Below the pieces are notes generated by a model, which saw nothing but the letters and a program-made list of their open reading frames with translations, ran no database searches and was not told where the DNA came from. A stretch of 64,000 nucleotides of DNA, taken from the NCBI RefSeq assembly GCF_000025965.1, contig NC_006513.1, positions 1,054,001 through 1,118,000 on the forward strand, given 5' to 3'. The DNA is from Aromatoleum aromaticum EbN1 (GTDB lineage Bacteria; Pseudomonadota; Gammaproteobacteria; Burkholderiales; Rhodocyclaceae). Shown in pieces: positions 17,190 to 27,279 of this stretch (its first letter is position 1; the number at the start of each line of letters is the position of its first letter). Position numbers and translations under genes: made by a program.

Positions 17190-17420
17190 ATGTACGTCTG
17201 CGTCTGCAACGCGGTAACGGATCGCCATATCGAACAGGCAGTCAGCGAAGGGGCATCGACCTTGCGCGAGCTGCGCACGAAACTCGGCGTGGCGAGCGAG
17301 TGCGGTCGCTGCGCGACATGCGCTCGTGATTGCCTGCGTTCCGCGCTGGCAGAACAGATCGCGACTCCGGCCCCCGCCGGCGTCGCGTCCTCGTTCTCGT
17401 TTGCCGCGGAGGCCTTATGA
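17190..17420 (+). CDS. bfd: Bacterioferritin-associated ferredoxin
   Basis: A 76-residue [2Fe-2S] protein: [18 protein letters not shown] at the start supplies Cys4 and Cys6, and [12 protein letters not shown] the other two ligands (CxxC near residues 38-41). Bfd reduces the heme of bacterioferritin so that stored iron can be released. The C-terminal Ala-rich tail is variable. Its TGA overlaps the bfr ATG (ATGA at 17417-17420), consistent with partner proteins made together. Confidence 0.9.
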   Translation: MYVCVCNAVTDRHIEQAVSEGASTLRELRTKLGVASECGRCATCARDCLRSALAEQIATPAPAGVASSFSFAAEAL

Positions 17421-17893
17421 AAGGCGACGTCAAAGTCATCCAGTTCCTCAACAAGCAGCTGACCAGCGAGCTGACCGCCGTCAACCAGTACTTCCTGCAT
17501 GCGCGCATGTACAAGAACTGGGGCCTGGGGCGGCTCGGTCATCACGAGTACGAAGAATCGATCGAGGAAATGAAGCACGCCGACAAGCTCATCGAACGCG
17601 TGCTGTTTCTCGAAGGGCTGCCGAACCTGCAGAACCTGAACAAGCTCCTGGTCGGCGAAAACGTCCCCGAGTGTCTGGATGGAGACCTGAAGCTCGAATT
17701 GGCGGCGCGGACCGACCTCATCGAGATGATCGCGTACTGTGAAACCTCCCAGGACTACGTTTCGCGCGAACTGTTCGAGGAACTCCTCGAAGATACCGAA
17801 GAGCACATCGACTATCTCGAAACGCAGCTGGAGCTCATCGGCAAGGTGGGCCTGCAGAATTACCTGCAGTCCCAGATGGAAAGCTCCAGCTAG
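17417..17893 (+). CDS. bfr: Bacterioferritin
   Basis: A 158-residue heme-containing ferritin forming a 24-subunit iron store. The heme ligand Met52 and ferroxidase ligands Glu18, Glu51, His54, Glu94 and His130 are all in place, but the position of the usual Glu127 is Thr127 (sequence LEDTEEHID), with Glu128 and Glu129 next to it. This may weaken or alter the di-iron site. It is translationally coupled to bfd. Confidence 0.92.
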   Translation: MKGDVKVIQFLNKQLTSELTAVNQYFLHARMYKNWGLGRLGHHEYEESIEEMKHADKLIERVLFLEGLPNLQNLNKLLVGENVPECLDGDLKLELAARTDLIEMIAYCETSQDYVSRELFEELLEDTEEHIDYLETQLELIGKVGLQNYLQSQMESSS

Positions 17894-17944
17894 ACGTCAT
17901 CGCCGGGTCGGATGCGCCGTACCGCGCCTCCTGCACCCGGCTGC

Positions 17945-18004
17945 CATTTCCCAACCAGTCATTTCCCAACCAGTCATTTCCCAGCCAGCCATTTCCCAAC
18001 CCTT
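17945..18004. repeat. Four 15-bp tandem repeats between bfr and tonB
   Basis: Unit CATTTCCCAACCAGT occurs four times head to tail (17945, 17960, 17975, 17990); the first two are identical, the third differs at two bases and the fourth in its last three. It lies in the otherwise geneless 17894-18241 stretch. A short open frame (18063-18182) after it lacks a clear ribosome site. Confidence 0.85.
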
Positions 18005-18241
18005 CCTGCCCGTTGTCGCGCAGAATCCGCCAGGCACCGGGCCCCGATACGAACAGACGAACATGAACCGACCGATTCCCGCGCTCCGCGGCACGATTCC
18101 TGTGCCCGCAGCCTTTGCCGCGCATCGCGTCGCGCTCTACCTCGTGGTCGCCGCAGTGGCAATCGACCGGCTCCTCGGATGAGCCTCGAGCTGCCTGCAG
18201 GCGCCAGCCGATATCCCTGCAGGGCGCGCGGAACAGACCCG

Positions 18242-19099
18242 ATGAACCTCCCGCATAGCCTTTCTTCAGATTCGTTCCTCGACCGCCAGGATGCCGCGCC
18301 GCGGCGCGCCGCCTCCACTGCGCCACGTCCGGCAACGTCCCGCCCGAGCATCGCACGCGAGTCGCGCCTGCCCGCCGGAGCCCGCAACCGGCGCGAGCGT
18401 CGCCTGATGCTCGTGCTCGTCGCGCTCGCGCACGCCGCCGCAGCGATCGGATTCGCGCGATTTCAACCGGCTCCCGCCGAAGCGCCGCCGCCGATCGCCG
18501 TCTCGCTGATCGAGCCTCCCGTCGCAGTGCCGACACCCGAACCGCCGGCTCCCGCGCCACCGGCTCCCGTGCCGCCGCCGAAACTGGAAGTCAGCAAGCC
18601 GGAGCCCCCGAAACCGGCGCCACGCCGCGTCCGGCCGGCACCCACAAAAGTCGCGCCACCGGTTCCGGTCACGCAGGCGCCTACCGCCGTCAGCAACGAG
18701 GAACCGCCGCCCGCGCCAATTGCACCCGTCGCCGAGACCCCCGCGCCGCCCGTCGAGGCGCCCGCCACGCCGCCAACCCCTGCCCGCCCGGCCGAATCCC
18801 GCCCGGCCGAAACCGTCGCCGCACGCTTCGACGCCGCCTACCTGAACAACCCGGTACCCGCGTACCCACCGCTGTCGCGCAGGATGCGCGAGGACGGCAA
18901 AGTCCTGTTGCGCGTCTTCGTGACAGGCGAAGGCCTGCCGGGCAAGATCGAGCTTTCCGCCAGCTCGGGCTCGGCGCGCCTCGACACCGCCGCACGCAAC
19001 GCCGTATCCCGCTGGCGCTTCGTGCCTGCGAAGCAGGACGGACGCAATGTCGACGCCTGGGTCGTCGTGCCGATCATTTTCAAACTCGAAGGACTGTGA
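18242..19099 (+). CDS. tonB: TonB energy transducer
   Basis: A 285-residue TonB: cytoplasmic N-terminal Arg-rich leader, one transmembrane helix (LMLVLVALAHAAAAIGFARF), a long Pro/Ala/Glu/Lys-rich periplasmic linker and a C-terminal TonB domain (NPVPAYPPLSRRMREDGKVLLRVFV in fragments, then SSGSARLDTAARNAVSRWRFVPA). It links proton-motive force from ExbB/ExbD to outer-membrane receptors for iron chelates and heme. Start set at ATG 18242; in-frame ATG 18179 would add 21 residues. exbB follows two bases after the stop. Confidence 0.9.
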   Translation: MNLPHSLSSDSFLDRQDAAPRRAASTAPRPATSRPSIARESRLPAGARNRRERRLMLVLVALAHAAAAIGFARFQPAPAEAPPPIAVSLIEPPVAVPTPEPPAPAPPAPVPPPKLEVSKPEPPKPAPRRVRPAPTKVAPPVPVTQAPTAVSNEEPPPAPIAPVAETPAPPVEAPATPPTPARPAESRPAETVAARFDAAYLNNPVPAYPPLSRRMREDGKVLLRVFVTGEGLPGKIELSASSGSARLDTAARNAVSRWRFVPAKQDGRNVDAWVVVPIIFKLEGL

Positions 19100-19101
19100 A
19101 C

Positions 19102-19881
19102 ATGCCTAGCGACACTTTCGGCCTTGCGCACCTGTGGGGCCAATCCGATCTCATCATCAAGCTCGTCGCCTTCACGCTCGTCGTGATGTCGGTGGCAAGC
19201 TGGTATCTGATCCTGGTCCGCACCGTGCGCCAGTTCCGCGCCCGCCGCTTCGACAGCGCTGTCGAAGCGTTCTGGAACGCCCCGCATCTCGACGAAGGCC
19301 TTGCGCGACTGTCCGGCGCAGCGCCCGATTCGCCGTTCGAAGCGCTCGCGCGCCAGGGCGCGGCTGCCGCGGAACATCTGCGCCGCCACACGCACGGCGA
19401 GACGCTGGGCGGCAAGCTCGACGCCGACGAGTTCGTCACCCGGGCGATGCGCAAGTCGATCGCGCTGTCGACCGCGCAGCTCGAGTCGGGCCTCACGGTG
19501 CTCGCGTCGATCGGCTCGACTGCGCCTTTCGTCGGCTTGTTCGGCACCGTGTGGGGCATCTACCACGCGCTGATCGGCATCAGCACGTCGGGGATGGCGA
19601 CGCTCGACAAGGTCGCCGGCCCGGTCGGCGAGGCGCTGATCATGACCGCGTTCGGCCTGTTCGTCGCGATTCCGGCGGTTCTCGCGTTCAACACGTTCAC
19701 CCGCGCGAATCGACTCGAACTTTCCCTGCTCGACGCGTTCGCGCACGACCTGCACGCCTGGTTCACGACGGGCACGCGCCTCGCGAGCGCCCCGACTGGC
19801 GACATCGCCGCAGGCGCCAGCGTGAATGCCCGCAGCGCGACGCCGGTCAAGCTGCACGTGCCGACGCCGGGAGCTGCGTGA
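19102..19881 (+). CDS. exbB: Biopolymer transport protein ExbB
   Basis: A 259-residue MotA/TolQ/ExbB proton-channel protein with three transmembrane helices (about 15-37, 130-150 and 178-200) and the conserved SIGSTAPFVGLFGTVWGI block. ATG 19102 has GAAGGA eight bases ahead; GTG 19096 in frame is an alternative. Stop and exbD start overlap (TGATG at 19879-19883). It works with ExbD and TonB in the inner membrane. Confidence 0.92.
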   Translation: MPSDTFGLAHLWGQSDLIIKLVAFTLVVMSVASWYLILVRTVRQFRARRFDSAVEAFWNAPHLDEGLARLSGAAPDSPFEALARQGAAAAEHLRRHTHGETLGGKLDADEFVTRAMRKSIALSTAQLESGLTVLASIGSTAPFVGLFGTVWGIYHALIGISTSGMATLDKVAGPVGEALIMTAFGLFVAIPAVLAFNTFTRANRLELSLLDAFAHDLHAWFTTGTRLASAPTGDIAAGASVNARSATPVKLHVPTPGAA

Positions 19882-20297
19882 TGGCTTTCGGCGGATTCAG
19901 CCAGGAAGGACGCGGCGCGCCGATGAGCGAGATCAACATGGTGCCGCTGATCGACGTCATGCTGGTGCTGCTGATCGTGTTCATGATCACCGCCCCGCTG
20001 TTGACCCATGCGGTCAAGATCGATCTGCCGAATGCGGCCAGCACGGCGGCGAACGAGAAGCCGGAAACAGTGACGCTGGCGATCGACGAAGCCGGCACGC
20101 TGTACTGGAACGACCGCCTGATCAGCGACGCCGAGCTGCAGGCCCGTTTCGCCGAAGCTGCAGCGAACCCGGTGCAGCCGGAGCTGCACCTGCGCGCGGA
20201 CCGCGAGACGCGCTACCAGAAGCTCGCCGAAGTGATGTCGGCGGCACGTCTCGCCGGCATCCAGAAAATGGGCTTCGTCACCGTTCCCGAGAACTGA
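19881..20297 (+). CDS. exbD: Biopolymer transport protein ExbD
   Basis: A 138-residue ExbD/TolR protein: cytoplasmic N terminus (MSEINMVPLIDVML), one transmembrane helix carrying the proton-path Asp (VPLIDVMLVLLIVFMI) and a periplasmic domain with LHLRADRETRYQKLAEVM. It overlaps exbB. It completes the TonB-ExbB-ExbD complex. Confidence 0.92.
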   Translation: MAFGGFSQEGRGAPMSEINMVPLIDVMLVLLIVFMITAPLLTHAVKIDLPNAASTAANEKPETVTLAIDEAGTLYWNDRLISDAELQARFAEAAANPVQPELHLRADRETRYQKLAEVMSAARLAGIQKMGFVTVPEN

Positions 20298-20541
20298 ACG
20301 GCAGGCGCGGCGACGTCCCTCTCCACGTCCCCGCCTGCCCGCACCCTCCCGGCCGCCGTCCGCGCGGCCGCACGCGCCCACCTCCCGCCGGGCGACATGC
20401 CATAATCACCGCCCCCGCTCCGGCGCGGGAACCCCTGCCTGCAATACGATACAAACCGCCGGCATGCCTTCCCGTATTCTTCGGGCTGCAACCCTTATCG
20501 AATGCGCGACACGCGCACGCAACTCCAGTCCGGTCACCGAC

Positions 20542-21807
20542 ATGAATCCCTCCGCACCTTCCCCGAAGCGACGCTGGCGTCGCGCTGCGATCGCGTTGCT
20601 CAGTCTCGCACTGCTCGGCGCAGGAGCTTATTTCGCCTGGTCGAAATATCTTGCGAAGCCCGACGAAGCCTCCGCTTACCAGTTCACCAGCGTCTCGCGC
20701 GGCGACATCGAGGATGTCGTCACTGCGACCGGCATGCTGCAGCCGCGCGACTATGTCGATGTAGGTGCGCAGGTGTCCGGGCAGTTGAAGAAGATCCACA
20801 TCGAAGTCGGTTCGGAAGTGAAAGCCGGCGAGCTGCTCGCCGAAATCGACCCGATCGTGCTGCAGAGCCGCGTCGATGCGACGCGCGCGCAGCTGCGCAA
20901 CCTGCGGGCGCAGCTGATGCAGCGCGAATCCGACCGGCGACTCGCCGACCTGCAGTTGCGGCGCCAGCGCAACCTGATGGCGGAAGACGCGACCACCGCG
21001 GACGCGCTGCAGACGGCCGAAGCGACGCAGCTCGGCGCACAGGCGCAGGTCGAAGCGCTCAAGGCGCAGATCGACCAGACCGAATCGAACCTGCGTGCCG
21101 ACGAGGCGAACCTCAACTACGCACGCATTTATGCGCCGATCACCGGCACCGTCGTGTCGATCACCGCGCGCCAGGGCCAGACGCTGATCGCGAGCCAGCA
21201 GGCGCCGGTGATCCTGCGCGTCGCCGACCTGTCGACGATGACCGTGCAGACGCAGGTTTCCGAGGCGGATGTGAGCCGCCTCACGCTCGGCATGGATGCC
21301 TACTTCACGACGCTCGGCGGCGAAGGACGCCGCTGGCAGGGGACGCTGCGCAAGATCGAGCCGACGCCGGTAGTGCAGAACAACGTCGTGCTCTACAACG
21401 CGCTGTTCGACGTCTCGAATCCCGAGCAGGCGCTGATGACGCAGATGACGGCGCAAGTGTTTTTCGTCGTCGCCGCCGCGCATGATGCGCTGCTGGTGCC
21501 GATGTCGGCCTTCGCCGCAACACCGCGCGCCACGCGCACGGCTGCCGGTGGCAGCGCAACGGGCGGCGGCGAAGTCCGCCCGGCGCGCCCGCGCCCCCCG
21601 ACCAGTGGCACCGCCGGACCGCGCCATCGTACCGTCCGCGTCGCGGCGGCCGACGGCACGCTGCAGGAGCGGCGCGTCGAAGTCGGAGTCAGCAATCGCG
21701 TCCAGGCCCAGGTACTGTCCGGCCTCGAGGAAGGCGAGCGCGTCGTCTCCGGCGCTGCGCTGCGCAGCGACGCGCCCGCCGCCGCACGACGCACGCCAAG
21801 GCTATGA
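20542..21807 (+). CDS. macA: MacA-like periplasmic adaptor of a tripartite efflux pump
   Basis: A 421-residue membrane-fusion protein: N-terminal membrane anchor ([22 protein letters not shown]), split lipoyl domain ([23 protein letters not shown] and [19 protein letters not shown]), a long alpha-hairpin coiled coil and beta-barrel domains. A Gly/Arg/Pro-rich insert (about residues 335-365) interrupts the last domain. ATG 20542 gives the normal start. It overlaps macB by four bases. With MacB and the outer-membrane factor it exports macrolides, siderophores or other molecules; the substrate is unknown. Confidence 0.88.
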   Translation: MNPSAPSPKRRWRRAAIALLSLALLGAGAYFAWSKYLAKPDEASAYQFTSVSRGDIEDVVTATGMLQPRDYVDVGAQVSGQLKKIHIEVGSEVKAGELLAEIDPIVLQSRVDATRAQLRNLRAQLMQRESDRRLADLQLRRQRNLMAEDATTADALQTAEATQLGAQAQVEALKAQIDQTESNLRADEANLNYARIYAPITGTVVSITARQGQTLIASQQAPVILRVADLSTMTVQTQVSEADVSRLTLGMDAYFTTLGGEGRRWQGTLRKIEPTPVVQNNVVLYNALFDVSNPEQALMTQMTAQVFFVVAAAHDALLVPMSAFAATPRATRTAAGGSATGGGEVRPARPRPPTSGTAGPRHRTVRVAAADGTLQERRVEVGVSNRVQAQVLSGLEEGERVVSGAALRSDAPAAARRTPRL

Positions 21808-23792
21808 AGACCGAGCCGTTCATTGGCGCGCTGGGCGCCGAGCTGAAAGCCGGCCCGTCCGCGAGCGTGCCGCTGATCGAACTGTCCGGTGTGACGAAGA
21901 CGTTCCGCAACGGCGAGCTCGCCGTCGAGGTGCTGCACGGCATCGACCTGACGATCCTGCCGGGCGAATTCGTCGCCATCGTGGGCAGTTCGGGGTCGGG
22001 AAAATCGACGTTGATGAACATCCTCGGCTGCCTCGACCGCCCGACGAGCGGCAGCTACCGCTTCATGGGCCGCAACGTCGCGGCGTTCGACCGCGACGAG
22101 CTCGCGCTGCTGCGGCGCGAGACGTTCGGCTTCGTGTTCCAGAGCTACCACCTGATCGGCGGCGCGAGCGCGCGCGAAAACGTCGAAGTGCCGGCAGTCT
22201 ATTCGGGCATGCCGCCGGCCGAACGCCACGCGCGCGCCACCGGACTGCTCGCGTCGCTCGGGCTGGGCGAGCGCATCGAGCACCGGCCGAACCAGCTCTC
22301 CGGCGGCCAGCAGCAGCGCGTGTCGATCGCGCGCGCGCTGATGAACGGCGGCCGCGTGATCCTCGCCGACGAACCGACCGGCGCACTCGACACCAAAAGC
22401 GGCGCCGAAGTCATGCAGCTGCTCAACAAGCTGTCCGCCGACGGCCACACGATCATCCTGATCACGCACGAGCGCGAGGTCGCCGAGCAGGCGCAGCGCA
22501 TCATCGAGATCCGCGACGGCCGTATCGTCGCCGACCCCGGCCCGCGTCCGCGCTCCGGCCTCGAGCCCGACTTCGCTCCGCACGTCGATCGCACCTCGCC
22601 GCTGTCGGACATTGTCGAAGCCGCGCGCACGGCGTTGCGGGCGCTGCGCGCGAACATCTTTCGCGCCGCGCTGACGCTGCTCGGCATCGTCATCGGGGTC
22701 GCCGCAGTCATCGCGATGCTCGCGATCGGCGACGGGGCGAAGCAGGACGTCGTCGACCGCATCAGCTCGATGGGGACCAACCTGCTGACGGTGCGCCCCG
22801 GTGCGCCGAACCAGCGCGGCCGCGACACCACGGCGACGCTCGTGCTCGACGACGTGCGCGCGATCCGCGACCTGCCAAACGTCCTCGCCGCAGTTCCCGA
22901 ACAAAGCTCGACGGTGACGATCCGCTCCGGCAACGCCGACCACCGCACTTCGGCGAACGCGACCGGCGCCGACTTCACGCTCGCGCGCGCCTGGCCGATC
23001 GCCCGCGGCACGTTCTTCGGTGCTGCCGACGAACGCAGCTACGCGACGGTTGCAGTGCTCGGCCAGACGGTCGCAAAAGCGCTGTTCGGCGACGCCGACC
23101 CGGTCGGCGAGTTCGTGCTCGTCAACAGCATCATGTTCCAGGTGCTCGGCGTCATGGGGCCGCAGGGCGCGACACCGTGGGGCACCGACCAGGACGACGT
23201 GATCTTCGTGCCATACTCGACCGGCAGCCTGCGCCTGTTCGGTCAGCGCCACCTGCGCAACGCCACCATCGCGGTCGAGGACGTCGCCGCCATCGACGAC
23301 ACACAGGCGGCAGTGCACGAGCTGCTGCAGGCACGCCACGGCGGCATCGAGGACTTCCAGATCCGCAACATGGCGTCGGTCATCGAGAGCGTGTCCGAAA
23401 CACAGAACACGCTGACGGTGCTGCTCGGCACTGTCGCCGCGATTTCGCTGCTGGTCGGTGGCATCGGCGTCATGAACATCATGCTGGTGTCGGTCACCGA
23501 GCGCACCCGCGAGATCGGCATCCGCATGGCGACCGGCGCACGGATGAAGAACATCCTGCAGCAGTTCCTCATCGAGGCGCTCGTCGTCTCGGCGCTCGGC
23601 GGCGTCATCGGCGTCGTCGTCGGCCTCGGCGCCGCCGCGATCATCGAAGCTTTCGACACGCCGATCGTCTACTCGGCTCCGCCGGTGCTGCTCGCGTTCG
23701 GCTGCGCGTTCGCGACCGGCCTCGTCTTCGGCTACCTGCCGGCACGCAAGGCGGCCCGCCTCGATCCGGTCGTCGCGCTCGCCTCGGAATGA
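21804..23792 (+). CDS. macB: MacB-like ABC transporter (ATPase fused to permease)
   Basis: A 662-residue protein: an N-terminal ABC ATPase (Walker [10 protein letters not shown], signature [15 protein letters not shown], Walker [13 protein letters not shown]), then one transmembrane helix, a large periplasmic domain and three C-terminal helices with the FtsX-like [28 protein letters not shown] segment. This is the mechanotransmission type of exporter. It overlaps macA upstream and the outer-membrane factor gene downstream (ATGA at 23789-23792), forming a complete pump operon. Confidence 0.92.
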
Positions 23793-25294
23793 CATTCTCG
23801 ATGCCCTCATCCTCTTTTCCCGCGCCGCCCGGTGGCTCGTCCCGAGCCGGCCGGCGTGGACGGCGCGCTTTGCTCCTCGCCGTCGTTGCGCTGCTCGCCG
23901 CCGGCTGCGCGATCACCGAGCCGGCGACGCGGCCCGGGCTGACGATGCCGCCGGGCTGGTCCGAGCCGGTGCCCGCCGCTGCGATGCAACCGGGCGCCGG
24001 CTGGTGGCGCAGTTTTTCGTCGCGCCCGCTGCAGGGCCTGATCGATGAAGCGCTCGCCGGCAGTCCCGATTTCCGCATCGCAGCGGAACGCGTGCGCCAG
24101 GCCGAAATCCAGTTGCGCACCGCCGGCGCGTCGCTGCTACCGTTCGCCACCGTCGGCGGCGACACCGACTGGCGCCGCACCGACCCCGCGAGGGGACGTG
24201 CGATCGACAGCGAATCGTCGGGCGTGAGCCTCGCGATCAGCTACGAAGTCGACCTGTGGGGCAGGCTGGCCGCAGGCGTCGCCGGCGCCGACGCGAGCCT
24301 CGCGGCCACCCGCCACGACTTCGAGGCGGTGCGGCTGACACTCGTCGCCGGCGTCGCGAGCACGTATTTCCAGCTGCTCACGACTCGCACCCGCATCGAC
24401 ATCGCCCGCGACAACATCGCGATCGCCGAGCGCGTGTTCGACATCGTCGAAGCCCGCTATCGCAACGGCGCGGCCTCTGCGCTCGACGTCAGCCGCCAGC
24501 ACGGCACCGTGCTCGCGCAGCGCGCCGCGCTGCTGCCGCTCGAAAACCAGGAGCGCCAGACGCTCTCCGCGCTCGCCGTGCTGCTCGGCCGCGTGCCGCA
24601 GGGCTTCGGCGTCGACGGCGAAACGCTCGCCACGCTCGCGATTCCCGAAGTCGCCCCAGGCCTGCCTGCCGACTTGCTGGTGCGCCGCCCGGACCTCGCC
24701 AGTGCCGAAGCGCAGCTCGCCGGGGCAGACGCCGATGTCGCCGCCGCGCGCGCCGCGCTCTTGCCGTCAGTACAGCTTTCCGGCTCAGCCGGCCTCGCGA
24801 GCACGGCACTGCTGTCGCTCGCGAACCCGTCGAACAGCGTCGCGCTCACCGCCAGCCTCACGCAGACGCTGTTCGACGGCGGGCGCCTGCGCAACGACGT
24901 CGAGGCAGCGCGCTCGCGCCGGCGCGAATTCGTCGAGAATTACCGCGCCGCAATCTTCACCGCGCTGAAGGAGGTCGAAGACGCCCTCGGCAACGCCGAC
25001 CGCAACCGCCGCCAGGAAGGCACGCAGCAGCTGATCCGCGACCAGGCGGCGCGCGCGCTGCGGCTCGCCGAGCTGCGCTACCGCGAAGGCGCCGACGATC
25101 TCCTCGCGGTGCTCGACGCACAGCGCACGCTGTTCCAGGCGCAGGACCTGCTCGCCCAGCTGCGCTTCGCGCGCCTGTCCGCCGCGCTCGACCTCTTCAA
25201 GGCGCTCGGCGGCGGGTGGGAACATCCCCGCCCGACAGCTTCCGCAACGACCAGAACATCCGCCATGTATCCCGGCGATGACGCCGGGGACTGA
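23789..25294 (+). CDS. Outer-membrane efflux lipoprotein, NodT family
   Basis: A 501-residue TolC-superfamily channel with a lipoprotein signal; lipobox LAAGC places the acylated Cys at residue 40. The duplicated OEP domains carry [74 protein letters not shown] in fragments, and [11 protein letters not shown]. It is coupled to macB and supplies the exit duct of the MacAB-type pump. Internal ATG 23801 is an alternative start. Confidence 0.88.
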
Positions 25295-25843
25295 CCGGCT
25301 GCGTCCGCCCCTTCACGGGCAAGCCCCACCCAAGGTCTGCCCCGCTGGCAGTCAAACCTCACGCCGCGACGCATTCCTAGCCTGATCGGCGGGGCTGAGG
25401 TGCGCCCCCGGCGGCACTGCTCCCGCCGTCCATCCTGGACCCTGCCACCGTCGTCCCTCGCGGGCGGATATTCGTATGGTGCGACTACATCAGAAGTTCG
25501 GAGTCGACGTGACTTACATACTCGCGAGTGAATCCCATCGCTCCATGGCGCAGGCCAAGGCACCGCCGTCTTATGCTGGTGGGCGCGTGGCACGGAAGCC
25601 GATCGGGCGTGGCCACAGGTCATGGGATGGGTGTACGACACGCTCCGCGAGAAGAAACGTCCCATAATCTCCGGGAGATGGTGACTGCCGTGCTGGTCGT
25701 GCTGCGCTTGGAAGAGGGAGAACCTACCCGTGAAAAGACCCGCTGCAAGACCGATGCCATTCTGTGACAGGCATCACGGCTCGCCCCGATCCCGTTCCCG
25801 CCGCTTATGGCAAGCGGATATGATTGCTGCCTAGCGGGCAACC
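25295..25843. other. Geneless stretch with possible phage-regulator remnant
   Basis: No convincing intact gene. A frame beginning at 25476 contains LHQKFGVDVTYILASESH, reminiscent of the segment after the helix-turn-helix of phage-type repressors, and then loses sense. A further frame (to 25767) ends in a charged tail without similarity I can name. I read this as the left part of an accessory island. Confidence 0.4.
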
Positions 25844-26044
25844 ATGGAGGGCGAAGAGGTGGAAAACCAATGGGCGCGGGAGCGCGTGCGGAAACTCTTT
25901 ACGGGTGCGCCGCACGAGCCCGAGCTAACGACGACGTACAAAGTAGGCGGAGTACCCCTCAGTGTGACCGGCGCACACGTTGCGCTGATGGTAGTGCCCC
26001 AGGCGGTGCGGCGCAGTGACGAGGACTCGGTCGATGAGTCATGA
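25844..26044 (+). CDS. Small hypothetical protein with ARERVR motif
   Basis: A 66-residue acidic-basic protein I do not recognise. Its N-terminal part contains ARERVRKLFTGAP, closely similar to ARERVRELIKNAP in the next gene, suggesting that the two are related or share a binding helix. Its stop overlaps the following start region (26034-26044). No signal peptide or membrane segment. Confidence 0.5.
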   Translation: MEGEEVENQWARERVRKLFTGAPHEPELTTTYKVGGVPLSVTGAHVALMVVPQAVRRSDEDSVDES

Positions 26045-26306
26045 GTCGAGCGACGTTTACAAACAGGCGCGCGAGAGGGTGCGCGAGCTCATAAAGAACG
26101 CACCCGCTATCGATGTGTTAGCTCTCGCGGACTTGCGCGCCGCAATCGAGACGGTCGGGGACGAACTTCACAGTAAGCAAGAGCTGGTTTCGGGAAAGGA
26201 ATTGGCGACCCGCGTCGAGTTTGTATTGCGCTGCTTTCAACAGGGTCGCGAGTTGGACCGCACATCGAAGCGCGTGCCCGACTCTGCAGCGAGGGACGAG
26301 GCGTGA
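26034..26306 (+). CDS. Small hypothetical helical protein with ARERVR motif
   Basis: A 90-residue, mostly helical, charged protein starting MSHESSDVYKQ. It shares the motif ARERVREL-x3-AP with the gene before it, then diverges (LADLRAAIETVGDELHSKQEL). It overlaps the previous frame by 11 bases and the next gene by four bases (GTGA at 26303-26306), so the three probably form one small operon. No function is known to me. Confidence 0.55.
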   Translation: MSHESSDVYKQARERVRELIKNAPAIDVLALADLRAAIETVGDELHSKQELVSGKELATRVEFVLRCFQQGRELDRTSKRVPDSAARDEA

Positions 26307-26734
26307 AGCGGATCGGCCTGTTAGCCGTTCTCGCCGCGAGTATCCTGCCCGTTCAGGCGCAGGTCTACAAATGCCCGGAAGGTGGAAGGGTGGTGTTTTC
26401 CGACCGGCCCTGCCACGCCGATGCTGCTCCCCTCGACGTCAAACCAGCGTCAGGTGATTACAACTACCTCGACGACATGCAAGCACAAAACCGCACGCTC
26501 AACAAGAAGATCGAGCTGATGAAGATCGAGGGCGAGCGAGAGGAAAACCGGCGCGCGGGAATGATCGAAAGCGAGCGGCGCAAGAAGGCCGAATCGGACC
26601 GCTGCAAACAGATCCGCGAGGACAAGGCCGATGCCGAGCATTTGGCGAAAACGTTCATCTATGAGGAGAACATCCTGCGCGAGGAGGAGAAGGCCAGAAA
26701 GCTCGCCGAGCGGGAGTTCTTCGATTGCCAGTAG
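26303..26734 (+). CDS. Secreted DUF4124-type protein with coiled-coil tail
   Basis: A 143-residue protein with a signal peptide (MKRIGLLAVLAASILPVQA) followed by the DUF4124 pattern QVYKCPEGGRVVFSDRPCHADA, with two Cys, and a long charged coiled coil rich in Glu/Arg/Lys ending in FFDCQ. DUF4124 proteins are periplasmic and of unknown function. Start is GTG at 26303, overlapping the preceding stop. Confidence 0.7.
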   Translation: MKRIGLLAVLAASILPVQAQVYKCPEGGRVVFSDRPCHADAAPLDVKPASGDYNYLDDMQAQNRTLNKKIELMKIEGEREENRRAGMIESERRKKAESDRCKQIREDKADAEHLAKTFIYEENILREEEKARKLAEREFFDCQ

Positions 26735-26766
26735 ACGATCGGCTCTAAACCTCCCGAGGAATTCCG

Positions 26767-27276
26767 ATGGCCACTTGCCCGAAATGCGATTACACCCGGC
26801 AGCCGAGCGACACGGTTCCCGACTACGAATGCCCGAAGTGCGGCGTGATCTACGCGAAGGCAATAGCGGCAATGACGCAAGACGCCTTGCGCCAACAGGA
26901 GGCTGAGCAAGCCGCGCAGGCACGCAGCGAGAGGGCCGCAAAACTCAAGGCACGACTCACACGACCGAAGACGGTCGGCATCGTGGCCGGGACGGTCTTG
27001 GTCGTTCTCGCGGGAATTGTCGGCGCGCGTCAGTACACGATCCATTCGGCACAAGAAGCGGTTGAGGCAAGGCTGTTCGATCCCGACAGCGTGAAGTTCC
27101 GCAACGTCACGTTAAGCGGCGACAGGGTGTGCGGCGAAGTGAATGCCAGGAACCGCATGGGCGGCTACGTCGGTTTTTCCACGTTTGCAGCCGACAAGAT
27201 TCAAGGCGGATGGCGGGTGATTGTCGATTCGGAAGATGCGAGCAACGCTTGGCTTCTCTGCTGGGAAGAGCAATGA
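26767..27276 (+). CDS. Zinc-ribbon membrane protein of unknown function
   Basis: A 169-residue protein: N-terminal zinc ribbon (CPKCDYTRQPSDTVPDYECPKCG, two CxxC pairs), a short coiled coil, one transmembrane helix (VGIVAGTVLVVLAGIVGA) and a C-terminal domain with LFDPDSVKFRNVTL and VCGEVNARNRMGGYVGF, a pattern seen in small phage- and plasmid-borne proteins. GAGGAATTCCG before the ATG may serve as ribosome site. It probably acts at the inner membrane; role unknown. Confidence 0.65.
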   Translation: MATCPKCDYTRQPSDTVPDYECPKCGVIYAKAIAAMTQDALRQQEAEQAAQARSERAAKLKARLTRPKTVGIVAGTVLVVLAGIVGARQYTIHSAQEAVEARLFDPDSVKFRNVTLSGDRVCGEVNARNRMGGYVGFSTFAADKIQGGWRVIVDSEDASNAWLLCWEEQ

Positions 27277-27279
27277 ACG

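Noticed and set aside
18063-18182. 39-residue frame ending with ATGA at a possible early tonB start
   Set aside because: No convincing ribosome site and no similarity; tonB was placed at ATG 18242.
21393-23810. Long minus-strand frame opposite macA/macB
   Set aside because: Mirror of the GC-rich macB gene; no motif or membrane pattern of its own.
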